Position numbers and translations under genes: made by a program | Origin: Hyphomicrobiales bacterium | GTDB lineage: Bacteria; Pseudomonadota; Alphaproteobacteria; Rhizobiales; Rhizobiaceae | Direction: 5' to 3' | DNA: 43,735 bases | Assembly: GCA_900474095.1 (NCBI GenBank) | Contig: UCOA01000049.1 | Coordinates: 1 to 43,735, forward strand | Notes under the pieces: model-generated | Database searches by the model: none | Told to the model about the DNA's origin: nothing | Seen by the model: only the letters and a program-made list of their open reading frames with translations | Shown: positions 25,870 to 33,885 of the stretch, in pieces | Layout of the letters: each line of letters opens with the position of its first letter | Numbering within the stretch: the first letter of the stretch is position 1

Positions 25870-26094
25870 ATGACGGACATCCCAGAGGAGAATGATCCAG
25901 CCATCGAAGAACTCATGAAGGATGCAATAACCAGTTACATGCTGGACAGTTTCGAGGTCGAGGATCGACTGAAGGCAATCATCCAGAAAATCGCCGTCGA
26001 ACTGCTTGCCGAAGAACTAGCTGCACTGAGGCACAAGGCCGCGAAGGCAAGGGCGTCGTTTCTCCAAGTCGGAGAAGTGTCGAAAGCGGCTTAA
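25870..26094 (+). CDS. Small acidic helical protein, unknown function
   Basis: A 74-residue product (MTDIPEENDPAIEELMKDAI...) with an acidic N terminus and a predicted long amphipathic helix between residues 30 and 62 (VEDRLKAIIQKIAVELLAEE). GGAGG lies 9 bases upstream, inside the end of the preceding 36-codon frame, so the two are likely translationally coupled. No domain is recognised. The composition suits a small coiled-coil regulator or antidote-type partner, but that is only shape-based inference. Confidence 0.55.
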   Translation: MTDIPEENDPAIEELMKDAITSYMLDSFEVEDRLKAIIQKIAVELLAEELAALRHKAAKARASFLQVGEVSKAA

Positions 26095-26317
26095 TGGTGC
26101 TCTCATCGGCTGAGGCATTCCAGCCTATAGGGCAGGGCGGGGTTGGACCAACGCTGCATCCGAGGTTCGGCGATGTTGATTGCGGAAATCGCCCGCTTGG
26201 TCGCCGGCAAAATATACCGAATATTAGGATCATTACCGACTATCGCGATTTGGCCGTGGTACAGCTGCGCAGACTACAGGGCCGGAACTATTCCAGCCGG
26301 AACGCCTGCCTGCCGCA
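26095..26317. other. Intergenic stretch, nothing recognised
   Basis: Between the small acidic protein and the dnaE2 fragment; open frames are short and without domains. Confidence 0.4.
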
Positions 26318-26470
26318 TAATTTCGCTGCATAGGCGATCAGCGCGAAGGAGGCCGCCTGGCTTTCCGGAAAACCGTAGCTGCCGATTCCTTTGAGTTGCT
26401 TGAAGGTCTTTTGAGCGAACTCCTGCTTGTAGCGTTTGCCATCGTTCCGGAGATGAGCTTCTCGCCGAAC
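26318..26470 (-). pseudogene. dnaE2: Error-prone DNA polymerase DnaE2, internal fragment with frameshift
   Basis: The minus strand encodes about 50 residues with a well-conserved DnaE/DnaE2 polymerase signature: [20 protein letters not shown] followed by [15 protein letters not shown]. Just upstream another frame gives [10 protein letters not shown], which lines up with the residues that normally precede it. A one-base deletion between AAC and GCTAC explains the frame change. A full DnaE2 is about 1000-1100 residues, so this is a tiny remnant. Similarity ends on both sides within 30 bases. DnaE2 is usually encoded with imuA and imuB; none is seen here. Confidence 0.8.
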
Positions 26471-26676
26471 TTAACGTGCACTGACTCAACATCGAAGAGG
26501 TTTATTGGATCAGCATTTTAAACGTTTATTGAACAAACGTAAAAAACGTGTGCAGCCCCAGCTTCTCAGTTCCTCTCCGACTGAAAGCCCCAAATCTCCT
26601 ACACCCAGGCCAGACGACAAAGCCGGAGCAATGGCCCCTCATTGGTCCTCGTCCTCTACTCGGTTCGCGATTTTTG
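26471..26676. other. Intergenic stretch between the dnaE2 remnant and ridA
   Basis: Lower GC than its surroundings around 26500-26560, with no recognised gene or clear terminator. Confidence 0.4.
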
Positions 26677-27057
26677 TCAGATTAAGGCGACGACGGCCTC
26701 GATCTCGACCTTCGCGCCTTTCGGCAGCGCCTTTACTTCATAACAGGCGCGCGCGGGGTAGGGGGTCGAGAAGAAACCGGCATAGACGCGGTTGACCTCG
26801 GCGAAGTCGCCGAGATCGGTCAGGAGGACCGTCGTCTTCACCGTCTTCGACAATTCGGTACCCGCGGCCTTCGCGATCGCCGCGAGGTTCTTTAGGCATT
26901 GTTCGGCCTGGGCCACGGCGTCTGCCGAATTGAACTCACCCGTGGCTGGATCGATCGGCAGCTGTCCGGAGACGAAGAGCAATTCGCCGACCTTGATCGC
27001 CTGCGAGTAGGGGCCAACAGCGCCCGGCGCGTCGGTGGTTGAAACCTGTTCGATCAT
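26677..27057 (-). CDS. ridA: RidA-family enamine/imine deaminase
   Basis: A 126-residue full-length member of the Rid (YjgF) family, which hydrolyses reactive enamines and imines such as 2-aminoacrylate or 2-iminopropionate to keto acids and ammonia. It shows GPYSQAIKVGELLFVSGQLP (15-34), the catalytic Arg103 in PARACYEV and Glu120 in KVEIEAVV. It is the last gene of an alr-dadA-ridA operon and lies 35 bases after dadA; removing the imine made by the D-alanine dehydrogenase is its obvious job there. Confidence 0.93.
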   Translation of the reverse strand: MIEQVSTTDAPGAVGPYSQAIKVGELLFVSGQLPIDPATGEFNSADAVAQAEQCLKNLAAIAKAAGTELSKTVKTTVLLTDLGDFAEVNRVYAGFFSTPYPARACYEVKALPKGAKVEIEAVVALI

Positions 27058-27092
27058 AGTTCAGTTCTCCATAAGTGTTTTAGGTGAATTGG

Positions 27093-28343
27093 TCAGGTGT
27101 AGCGGCTGATGGCGAGGTCTATGGCGTCGATCTCCGGTCTTCGCTCGGATACGAGATCGGCAATGACGCGGGCCGAGCCGGAGCTCATCGTCCAGCCAAG
27201 CGTGCCGTGCCCCGTATTGAGGAAGAGGCCTGCAATTTTGGTGGGGCCGATGACCGGCGTTCCGTCCGGCGTCATCGGGCGCAACCCTGACCAGAGCGAA
27301 CCCTTGCCTACATCGCCGCCTGGGAAGAGGTCCATAACGGAATATTCGAGCGTGCGCCGGCGCGCTGGGCCGAGATCGTTGGTGTATCCGGAGATTTCCG
27401 CCATGCCACCGACGCGGATGCGGTCGCCAAGGCGCGTGATGGCGATCTTGTAGGTCTCGTCCATGATCGTTGATTCCGGCGCGCGCGAGGCATCGGTAAT
27501 CGGGATCGTCAGCGAGTAGCCTTTGACCGGGTAGACCGGCAGCTTGATGCCATAGCGCTTGAGGAGCAGTGGCGAATAGCTGCCTAGTGCCACGACAACA
27601 GCATCCGCTGCGAGCCTTACCCAGTTGGTCACGACACCTCGCACCCGGCCGGCCTCGATATCCAATCTGGTGACTTCAGTGCCCCAGGAGAAGCGAACGC
27701 CAAGCTGTTCGGCCTTCTTCGCGAGTGCATTGGTGAACTTGAAACAGTCGCCGGTTTCATCCTTCGGCGTTAGCAGACCGCCGGCAATCTTGTCGCGCAC
27801 GTGCGCAAGCGCCGGCTCCGCGCGGACGCAGCCGTCGCGATTGAGAACCTCATACGGAACGCCGTCGGCGGCGAGCGCCTTGACGTCTTTGCCGGACGCG
27901 TCGAGTTGTGCTTGCGTGCGGAAGAGCTGCAGCGTCCCCTGCATCCGCTGGTCATATTCGATGCCGGTTTCGTTGCGCAGAGCGGCAAGCGAGGTCCGGC
28001 TATAGTCCGCGAGGCGGAGCATGCGGCTCTTGTTGATCGCATATCGCTCTGAAGTGCAGTTCGAGAGCATCTTTGCCAGCCAGCAGAGCATGGCTGCGTC
28101 CACCTTCGGCCGCAGGATCAGTGGCGCATGCTCCATGAACAGCCATTTCATCGCCTTCAGTGGAATGCCCGGCGCCGCCCAGGGCGAGCAGTAGCCGAAT
28201 GATACTTCGCCGGCATTCGCGAAGCTCGTTTCGAGCGCTGGGCCGTTCTGCCGGTCGATGACCGTTACCTCATGGCCCGCTTTCGCCAGTTGATAGGCGG
28301 AGGTGACGCCGACGATTCCGGCCCCAAGAACTAGAACTTTCAT
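27093..28343 (-). CDS. dadA: D-amino-acid dehydrogenase (small subunit type)
   Basis: A 416-residue flavoprotein of the DAO superfamily, the usual DadA length. It begins with the FAD-binding fold [20 protein letters not shown] (3-22) ending in the acidic VID, and carries [25 protein letters not shown] and the C-terminal [14 protein letters not shown] and [17 protein letters not shown] motifs. It oxidises D-alanine and other D-amino acids to keto acids, passing electrons to the respiratory chain at the inner membrane. It sits between alr (31 bases upstream) and ridA, forming an alanine-degradation operon. Confidence 0.94.
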   Translation of the reverse strand: MKVLVLGAGIVGVTSAYQLAKAGHEVTVIDRQNGPALETSFANAGEVSFGYCSPWAAPGIPLKAMKWLFMEHAPLILRPKVDAAMLCWLAKMLSNCTSERYAINKSRMLRLADYSRTSLAALRNETGIEYDQRMQGTLQLFRTQAQLDASGKDVKALAADGVPYEVLNRDGCVRAEPALAHVRDKIAGGLLTPKDETGDCFKFTNALAKKAEQLGVRFSWGTEVTRLDIEAGRVRGVVTNWVRLAADAVVVALGSYSPLLLKRYGIKLPVYPVKGYSLTIPITDASRAPESTIMDETYKIAITRLGDRIRVGGMAEISGYTNDLGPARRRTLEYSVMDLFPGGDVGKGSLWSGLRPMTPDGTPVIGPTKIAGLFLNTGHGTLGWTMSSGSARVIADLVSERRPEIDAIDLAISRYT

Positions 28344-28374
28344 GATGTCCCCAATGATCGAGCCTCAAGGGCTC

Positions 28375-29508
28375 CTAGCGGTACTGTCGGTGGTAGCGGT
28401 CACCGAGATTGGTCAGGATTTCATAGGAGATGGTACCGGCATCGCGGGCCACATCTTCGATCGTTTGATGTGGACCGAGCACCTCGACCAGACTTCCCAG
28501 AGTCAAAGTCCCTTTGGGCAATGCGGTGATGTCCAAGGTGATGCTGTCCATGGAAACTCGACCGGCAATCGGCAGGCGCGTTCCCTCGTAGTAGACCGCA
28601 CCCCGACCGCTCAGGCTCCGCGGCAATCCATCGGCATAGCCCGCAGCGATGGTCGCTAGACGGGTTTCTTTGTCCGCGATGTGAGCGCCGCCGTACCCGA
28701 TCTTTGCGCCCGCGGGAACGGTACGCGTCTGCACGACCGCGACGTCCATTCTGACCACCAGCTCCATCGGGCTCGGTTCCCCGGCCATCGGGCCGCCGCC
28801 ATAAAGTGCGATGCCCGGACGGGCGAGCACTCCGTGGTAGGGCGTGCCGAGAAAGATGCCGGCTGAATTTGCGAAGCAGACGTCGAGCCCCGCGAATTCC
28901 TCGGAGATGCGCTTCATTTCGGCAAGCTGGTCATCATTCTGGTCACTGTCCAACTCATCCGCCGAGGCCAAGTGACTCATGATGAACAGGATCTCGATGT
29001 TGCCTTGATCCGCCAGCTCCGACGCCAGAGCGCTGCGCTCTTCAGGGGGCACGCCAAGTCGCGACATCCCGGTGTCGAACTGCAAAACGGCAGGAAGCGC
29101 GCGCTTCCAGCGCTTTGCTGTCGCTAACCAGCGCCTCCACTGCTCTAGCGAATTCAAAATCGGGATAATTTCACGTGCAGCGCAGGCTTCCTCATTGCCC
29201 GGCTGCAAACCGTTGAGAACGAAGACCTTTGCATCCGCCGCCAAGACGGGACGCAGTTTCACCGCTTCGTCAAATTGTGCGACGAAAAAGTGCCGGCAGC
29301 CTGCTGCATAGAGGGTGGAGGAAAGGCGTTGCGCGCCAAGACCATAGGCGTCCGCTTTTACAACAGCGGCGGTTTGAGCTGGCGCCACGAGGGCGGACAG
29401 CTTGGCGTAGTTGCGAGCCAGCGCCGAGAGATTGATGGTGAGATAGCCAGTTGCGCCCTCGTTCAGAAAGCCCGCTTTTGTTTTCGGCGAATTAGCAACG
29501 CGCCCCAT
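28375..29508 (-). CDS. alr: Alanine racemase (catabolic type)
   Basis: A 377-residue fold-type III PLP enzyme that interconverts L- and D-alanine. The PLP lysine is Lys51 in AAVVKADAYGLG, and the region IGYGGAHIADKETRLATIAA near residue 270 contains the catalytic tyrosine loop. The start at 29508 is preferred because GGGAG lies 6 bases upstream; an ATG two codons earlier overlaps that site too closely. As first gene of alr-dadA-ridA and divergent from an Lrp-type gene, it is probably the inducible catabolic (DadX-like) enzyme rather than the cell-wall one. Confidence 0.93.
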   Translation of the reverse strand: MGRVANSPKTKAGFLNEGATGYLTINLSALARNYAKLSALVAPAQTAAVVKADAYGLGAQRLSSTLYAAGCRHFFVAQFDEAVKLRPVLAADAKVFVLNGLQPGNEEACAAREIIPILNSLEQWRRWLATAKRWKRALPAVLQFDTGMSRLGVPPEERSALASELADQGNIEILFIMSHLASADELDSDQNDDQLAEMKRISEEFAGLDVCFANSAGIFLGTPYHGVLARPGIALYGGGPMAGEPSPMELVVRMDVAVVQTRTVPAGAKIGYGGAHIADKETRLATIAAGYADGLPRSLSGRGAVYYEGTRLPIAGRVSMDSITLDITALPKGTLTLGSLVEVLGPHQTIEDVARDAGTISYEILTNLGDRYHRQYR

Positions 29509-29636
29509 GTCCATCTCCCATTATCGTGGGGCGAACCTATGAAATAATGAGCGAAATTGTTTGCAAATCTGTCGCTGATACTTTCAAATCGAGCGGGTTT
29601 GTCGCACATTCTATCATTAATTTGGAGATTCATTTC

Positions 29637-30104
29637 ATGATGGCTTTGGACAATATCGATCGAAACATTTTGCGATTGCTTCGGGTCGACGCGCGCGTCA
29701 GCAACGCGAAGCTTGCAGCGGAAATCGGGCTTTCGCCATCGGCTTGTCTGAGGCGCATCAAGCTCATGGAGAAAGCTGGTGGCATTCGCGGCTATACCGC
29801 GCTGATCGACGCGACGCAGTCGGAGTCAACGATCGCGGTGATCATCAACATCACGCTCGAGCGGCAAACGGAGGAGTACCTGGACAGGTTCGAGGCAGCC
29901 GTTCGCCGGCACCCCGAAATCAGGGAATGCTATCTGATGACCGGTGGTTCAGACTACATGCTGAGGGTGGACGTCGAGAACGCAGGAGCATTCGAGCGAA
30001 TTCACAAAGAGGTTCTGTCCACCTTACCGGGTGTGCTGCGCATACATTCGAGCTTTTCGATCCGGGACGTTCTGGCAGCGCGCTCGAAGCAGCGAAGCAA
30101 GTAG
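29637..30104 (+). CDS. Lrp/AsnC-family regulator, DadR-like
   Basis: A 155-residue feast/famine regulator: winged helix at residues 5-60 (IDRNILRLLRVDARVSNAKL, LSPSACLRRIKLMEKAG) and RAM domain at about 65-140 (TIAVIINITLERQTEEYL, RECYLMTGGSDYMLRV). GGAG lies 10 bases before the ATG at 29637. It is divergent from alr-dadA-ridA across about 128 bases, the standard arrangement of DadR-type activators that respond to L-alanine. Lower GC in the shared region fits a promoter zone. Operators could not be pinned down by eye. Confidence 0.9.
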   Translation: MMALDNIDRNILRLLRVDARVSNAKLAAEIGLSPSACLRRIKLMEKAGGIRGYTALIDATQSESTIAVIINITLERQTEEYLDRFEAAVRRHPEIRECYLMTGGSDYMLRVDVENAGAFERIHKEVLSTLPGVLRIHSSFSIRDVLAARSKQRSK

Positions 30105-30153
30105 CTGCCAGCGTTTCCTTCACCATGGATCCAGAGCTCACAAACGATAGATT

Positions 30154-30702
30154 TTACCGGCTGAGATACTCTTCGGTCGAAACCACTTCTGCATAGGCGA
30201 AGGCTAAGGCCGACATGAACGCCGCATGAACGTCAGCCGCCCGGACAATACGACCCCCAAATTCCATGTCCCTCGTTGCGACGGCGTCGTGGACTACGCT
30301 GGTGACGAAACCGAAATCCGATGCAGCCCGCGCAACAGCGTCTATGCACATATGGCTCATGGCGCCAACCACAACGACGTCGCTAATCTCCTGCTCGTCC
30401 AGAATCTCCTTCAGCCTTGTGTCGAGAAACGCGTTGATGTTGGTTTTTGTCAACACGAGCTCGTCACCCACTGGCGCAACGAGAGAATGGATTTCCGCAC
30501 CCGGCGTATCGGGAACGAAGAAGGGCGCGCCGGCTTCCGTCGCGTGGTGCCGGACGTGAATGACAGTCGCGCCTTTTATGCGAAAGTCGCCGAGAACCCG
30601 CTGCGCATTGGTCGCAGCGGCCAAGGGCGCGACGAGAGGAAATGCTCCTCCGTCGAAGTAGTCGTTTTGAAAGTCGACCAATATCAAAGCTTTGTTGGGC
30701 AT
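30154..30702 (-). CDS. Isochorismatase / nicotinamidase-family cysteine hydrolase
   Basis: A 182-residue alpha/beta hydrolase with the catalytic triad of the family: Asp10 in ALILVDFQND, Lys86 in VLTKTNINAF and Cys119 in GAMSHMCIDAV with the preceding Ser-His. Members split amides (nicotinamide, ureidoacrylate, N-carbamoyl sarcosine) or isochorismate. It is convergent with the Lrp-type gene (49 bases apart) and follows the amine-utilisation operon on the same strand after a 340-base gap. The position suggests an amidase for a small nitrogen compound, but the substrate is unknown. Confidence 0.88.
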   Translation of the reverse strand: MPNKALILVDFQNDYFDGGAFPLVAPLAAATNAQRVLGDFRIKGATVIHVRHHATEAGAPFFVPDTPGAEIHSLVAPVGDELVLTKTNINAFLDTRLKEILDEQEISDVVVVGAMSHMCIDAVARAASDFGFVTSVVHDAVATRDMEFGGRIVRAADVHAAFMSALAFAYAEVVSTEEYLSR

Positions 30703-31041
30703 GTTCTCTCCTGAAACATGTGAACCGAACCGGGTCTGCCGGAGGCCGTTTGGTTTAAGTTATGCGACCATGGCTGGTTGGTCCAGCAGGGCATAATGTT
30801 GCTCCTCGGCTTCGGTTATCTCGCCCAACACTGCGCTGCGATCGACCTGATGATCGCGAGTCCCGCGTTTGCTCTGACCGGCTCAGGCTGCGACGCACCC
30901 ACGATATGTCGCTGGACGCTTGATGAATCGGCACTGAATTCGGCATGCGCCGATAGGTAAGAATGATGTCCCCATTCGCGATGCTGAGTTCCTCGAAGGC
31001 GTGTCTGGTCCGCAGGATCCCGATATACATCGCATCCTCCT
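30703..31041 (-). other. Region after the FAD oxidase gene; possible decayed small gene
   Basis: Behind GAAGGAGGATGCG an ATG at 31030 opens a 91-codon frame (MYIGILRTRHAFEELSIANG...) to 30755. Its second half is Arg/Ser-rich and looks out of frame, while another frame ends in a more natural VLGEITEAEEQHYALLDQPA. This suggests a short gene broken by frameshifts. No family recognised. Confidence 0.35.
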
Positions 31042-32346
31042 TCATAGGCCGAGCCTGTCGCGCATGCCGTACCACCAGGCGCCAAGCATTGTCAGCGGCA
31101 CTCTGAACGTCTTTCCACCTGGAAAGGGCAGGCTTGGCAAGGACGCCCAGATGTCAAATCGCTCGGCATGGCCAGCGACCATTTCGCCGAGGATCTTGCC
31201 GAGCAGATGCGTCGTCGTCACACCGTGCCCGCTATCGCCATGCGAGAAAAATACCGTGTCGGAGATACGCCCCACATGCGGGATACGGGTGAGCGTCAGG
31301 GCAAAATTTCCGCTCCACGCGAAGTCGATCTTTGCTTGTGTCAATTCAGGAAATGTCCTGAGCATGTTGGGCTGAATGATTGCGGTGAGGTTACTGGGAT
31401 CCTGGCCCCCATAGCCGATGCCGCCGCCATAGAGCAGGCGATTGTCGGCGGTCCGCCGGTAGTAGTCGAGCACATAATTGGCGTCCTCGACGCAATAGTC
31501 TGCGGGCAGCAGGCTTTCGATCAATCCGGGCTCCAGAGGCTCGGTGACCATGACCTGGCTCGAGACTGGCATCATCCGGTCCGTTATTTTCGGAAGCAAC
31601 TTTCCGAGATAGGCATTGCCACAGACCAGGACATGTTTCGCCCGCGCCGTACCCTTTGACGTGGCAACGACCGGCTCGTTTCCCGTTCCGATGTTTTCAA
31701 CCCTGGAGTTTTCGAAGATGATGGCGCCCATCGACTCTGCGGCCGCGGCCTCGCCGAGGACCAGATTGAGCGGATGAATGTGGCCGCCGCGCTTGTCGAT
31801 CATGCCGCCGACATAGCGGTTGGTCTTCACATAGCTGGCCACGTCCTCATGCGAGACCACTTCGAGATGCTCATGGCCGTGCCTCTCCCATTTTGCCTTG
31901 ACCGCTTGCAGATCGCGAATCTGCTTTTGGGTGAATGCGGCGAAAAAACCGCCATGCCGGAGATCACAATCGATGGCATATTTATCGATCCTCTCTCGGA
32001 TGATTTTGCCGCCTTCGAGCGACATTGCTCCGAGTGCATGCGCCTTTTCCGCGCCGTAGCGCCGTTCGAGCGTTTCGAGATCGCGGCTGTAACCGTTGAC
32101 AATCTGGCCACCATTGCGGCCGGAGGCGCCGAAGCCGATGCGCTCGGCCTCGAGGACAACGACTTTGTAGCCTCGTTCCGAGAGTTCGAGTGCTGCCGAA
32201 ATGCCGGTGAAGCCAGCGCCGATGATACAGACATCGGCCACGACCTCTCCCTGCAGAGCCGGGCGCACGGATTTCTGATTGGCTGTGGCGGCGTACCAGG
32301 ACAGTGCGTGGCCCGGATTGGAGGCGAATTGTGCGTGCGTGGTCAT
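31042..32346 (-). CDS. FAD-dependent oxidoreductase, gamma-glutamylputrescine-oxidase-like
   Basis: A 434-residue DAO-superfamily flavoprotein. Features: an N-terminal segment with LSWYAATAN typical of PuuB/OrdL-type oxidases, the dinucleotide fold VCIIGAGFTGISAALELSER (39-58), the GFGASGRNGGQIVNGYS flavin loop (71-87), and C-terminal ALTLTRIPHVGRI and SHGDSGHGVTTTHL. The ATG at 32346 lies 2 bases after the stop of the glutamine-synthetase-like gene; a longer frame exists but lacks a ribosome site. With that ligase it forms the first two steps of a gamma-glutamylated amine pathway: ligation of glutamate to an amine, then oxidation to an aldehyde. The exact amine is unknown. Confidence 0.88.
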   Translation of the reverse strand: MTTHAQFASNPGHALSWYAATANQKSVRPALQGEVVADVCIIGAGFTGISAALELSERGYKVVVLEAERIGFGASGRNGGQIVNGYSRDLETLERRYGAEKAHALGAMSLEGGKIIRERIDKYAIDCDLRHGGFFAAFTQKQIRDLQAVKAKWERHGHEHLEVVSHEDVASYVKTNRYVGGMIDKRGGHIHPLNLVLGEAAAAESMGAIIFENSRVENIGTGNEPVVATSKGTARAKHVLVCGNAYLGKLLPKITDRMMPVSSQVMVTEPLEPGLIESLLPADYCVEDANYVLDYYRRTADNRLLYGGGIGYGGQDPSNLTAIIQPNMLRTFPELTQAKIDFAWSGNFALTLTRIPHVGRISDTVFFSHGDSGHGVTTTHLLGKILGEMVAGHAERFDIWASLPSLPFPGGKTFRVPLTMLGAWWYGMRDRLGL

Positions 32347-32348
32347 AA

Positions 32349-33707
32349 TTACACCGTCCTGATATAGGCGTCGTACTCGACATCTGTAACGCGGAGCGAG
32401 AATTCCGACAGTTCCTGTTGCTTGCAACTTGCGTAGAGCGAACGAAAGGCCGGCCCTAACGCGCTGTAGGCGAAGCCGGACTTCGAAAAGCGCTGAAGGG
32501 CATAATCCCAGTTGGTCGGTAGCGGTTCGTGATCGAGCGCATGGTCGTCCCCGGTGATCTCGCCTCCGGGCTTCACCTTCATGTTTATGCCCATCAGGGC
32601 TGCATCCAGGATGAGGGCCAAGACGAGATACGGATTGCTGTCGGCGCCGGCGACGCGGTGTTCGATCCGGGTTGCGGGCTTACTGGCCGTGATCACGCGA
32701 ACCGCCGCGGAACGGTTGTCATAACCCCATGAAGCGAAAGTGGGTGCGTGTTCGCTCGGGCGCAGGCGTCGATAGGAATTCGCATGCGGTGCGAATACGG
32801 CCATGCTGTCCCCCATATTCTGCAATAGCCCGCCTACCGAATGGAGCAGCGTCTCGGCGGGCTCGTTGCCGCCGACGAAAATGTTATTGCCCTTCTCGTT
32901 CAGGATCGAGAAGTGCACATGCATCCCGCTACCCGCCTGGGTGCCATAAGGTTTTGCCATGAAGGTGGCGTCGAGATCGTGCTTGCGCGCAACGCCTTTA
33001 ACGATGCGCTTGAGGAGCACGGCATAGTCTGCGGCCTTCAGGGCGTCCGGTACGTGTTTCAAGTTGATCTCGTATTGACCAGGACCGTTTTCGCGCAAGG
33101 TCGTATCGGCCGGTACAGCCTGCGCGCGGCAGGTTGTCGAAATCTCATGGAAAACATCCTCGAAATCCTGCAATTCCGCGATCGACAAGACCTGGGTTTG
33201 ACCAGTGTGCCAGCGACCCTCGCGCGTATTGGGTGGGCGCACCGGATCGAGCGCCGAGCGCACCGGATCGATGAGATAGAATTCGAGTTCGGTTGCGACG
33301 ACCGGCGCGAGGCCTCGTTTCCGGTATCGTTCGAGAACGGCCACAAGCACCTGGCGTGGGTCCCCGTAAAAGCCGGTCCCGTCCGTGTTACGCATGTATA
33401 GCAACACCTGAGCTGTTGGCCTTTTCAGCCAGCTGATACGCGCAAGTGACCCCGGAACTGGAAAACACATTCCATCCGGATCGCCCGTGCCTTCGGCGAG
33501 GCCTGCGGCATTAACGTCCCGGCCCCAGACATCGAGGGCGTAGACGGAACGGGGGATTGCCATGCCCTTCGTCAGTACCTCGACCGCGCGTTCCCGCGGG
33601 ATCCATTTGCCGCGCGGCACTCCATTGACGTCGATCACAAAGGCTTCGAGCACTTCGATATCGGGATTGTTGCGAAAGAATTCTATGGCTTCGTGTTCAT
33701 CAATCAT
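32349..33707 (-). CDS. Glutamine-synthetase-like gamma-glutamyl-amine ligase
   Basis: A 452-residue glutamine-synthetase-fold enzyme of the PuuA/GlnA3 group. Visible motifs: EAFVIDVNGVPRGKWIP near the N terminus, ELEFYLID (metal-binding glutamate), ENGPGQYEINL, GSGMHVHFSI (metal histidine) and RIEHRVAGADSNPYLVLA. Housekeeping GlnA usually carries a C-terminal adenylylation tyrosine loop that is not evident here. It should join glutamate to an amine at the cost of ATP. It lies in the operon transporter-amidohydrolase-ligase-oxidase, which supports putrescine or a related amine as substrate. Confidence 0.9.
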   Translation of the reverse strand: MIDEHEAIEFFRNNPDIEVLEAFVIDVNGVPRGKWIPRERAVEVLTKGMAIPRSVYALDVWGRDVNAAGLAEGTGDPDGMCFPVPGSLARISWLKRPTAQVLLYMRNTDGTGFYGDPRQVLVAVLERYRKRGLAPVVATELEFYLIDPVRSALDPVRPPNTREGRWHTGQTQVLSIAELQDFEDVFHEISTTCRAQAVPADTTLRENGPGQYEINLKHVPDALKAADYAVLLKRIVKGVARKHDLDATFMAKPYGTQAGSGMHVHFSILNEKGNNIFVGGNEPAETLLHSVGGLLQNMGDSMAVFAPHANSYRRLRPSEHAPTFASWGYDNRSAAVRVITASKPATRIEHRVAGADSNPYLVLALILDAALMGINMKVKPGGEITGDDHALDHEPLPTNWDYALQRFSKSGFAYSALGPAFRSLYASCKQQELSEFSLRVTDVEYDAYIRTV

Positions 33708-33885
33708 GATCCACCAGATCGTCCCTCAAGTCGCTGCATCACTTGCAGAAAACGCATACGGACCTACCCTGCTGCCGCGGGCGCGCCCATGTTCCGTTCA
33801 GCGACTGGGTGGGGGCGGGTGGTCGCGACGGCTCCGGGCCGCGGCTATTGCAGTCGAAGCAACGGTTGATGGCATGACGCCGGGA

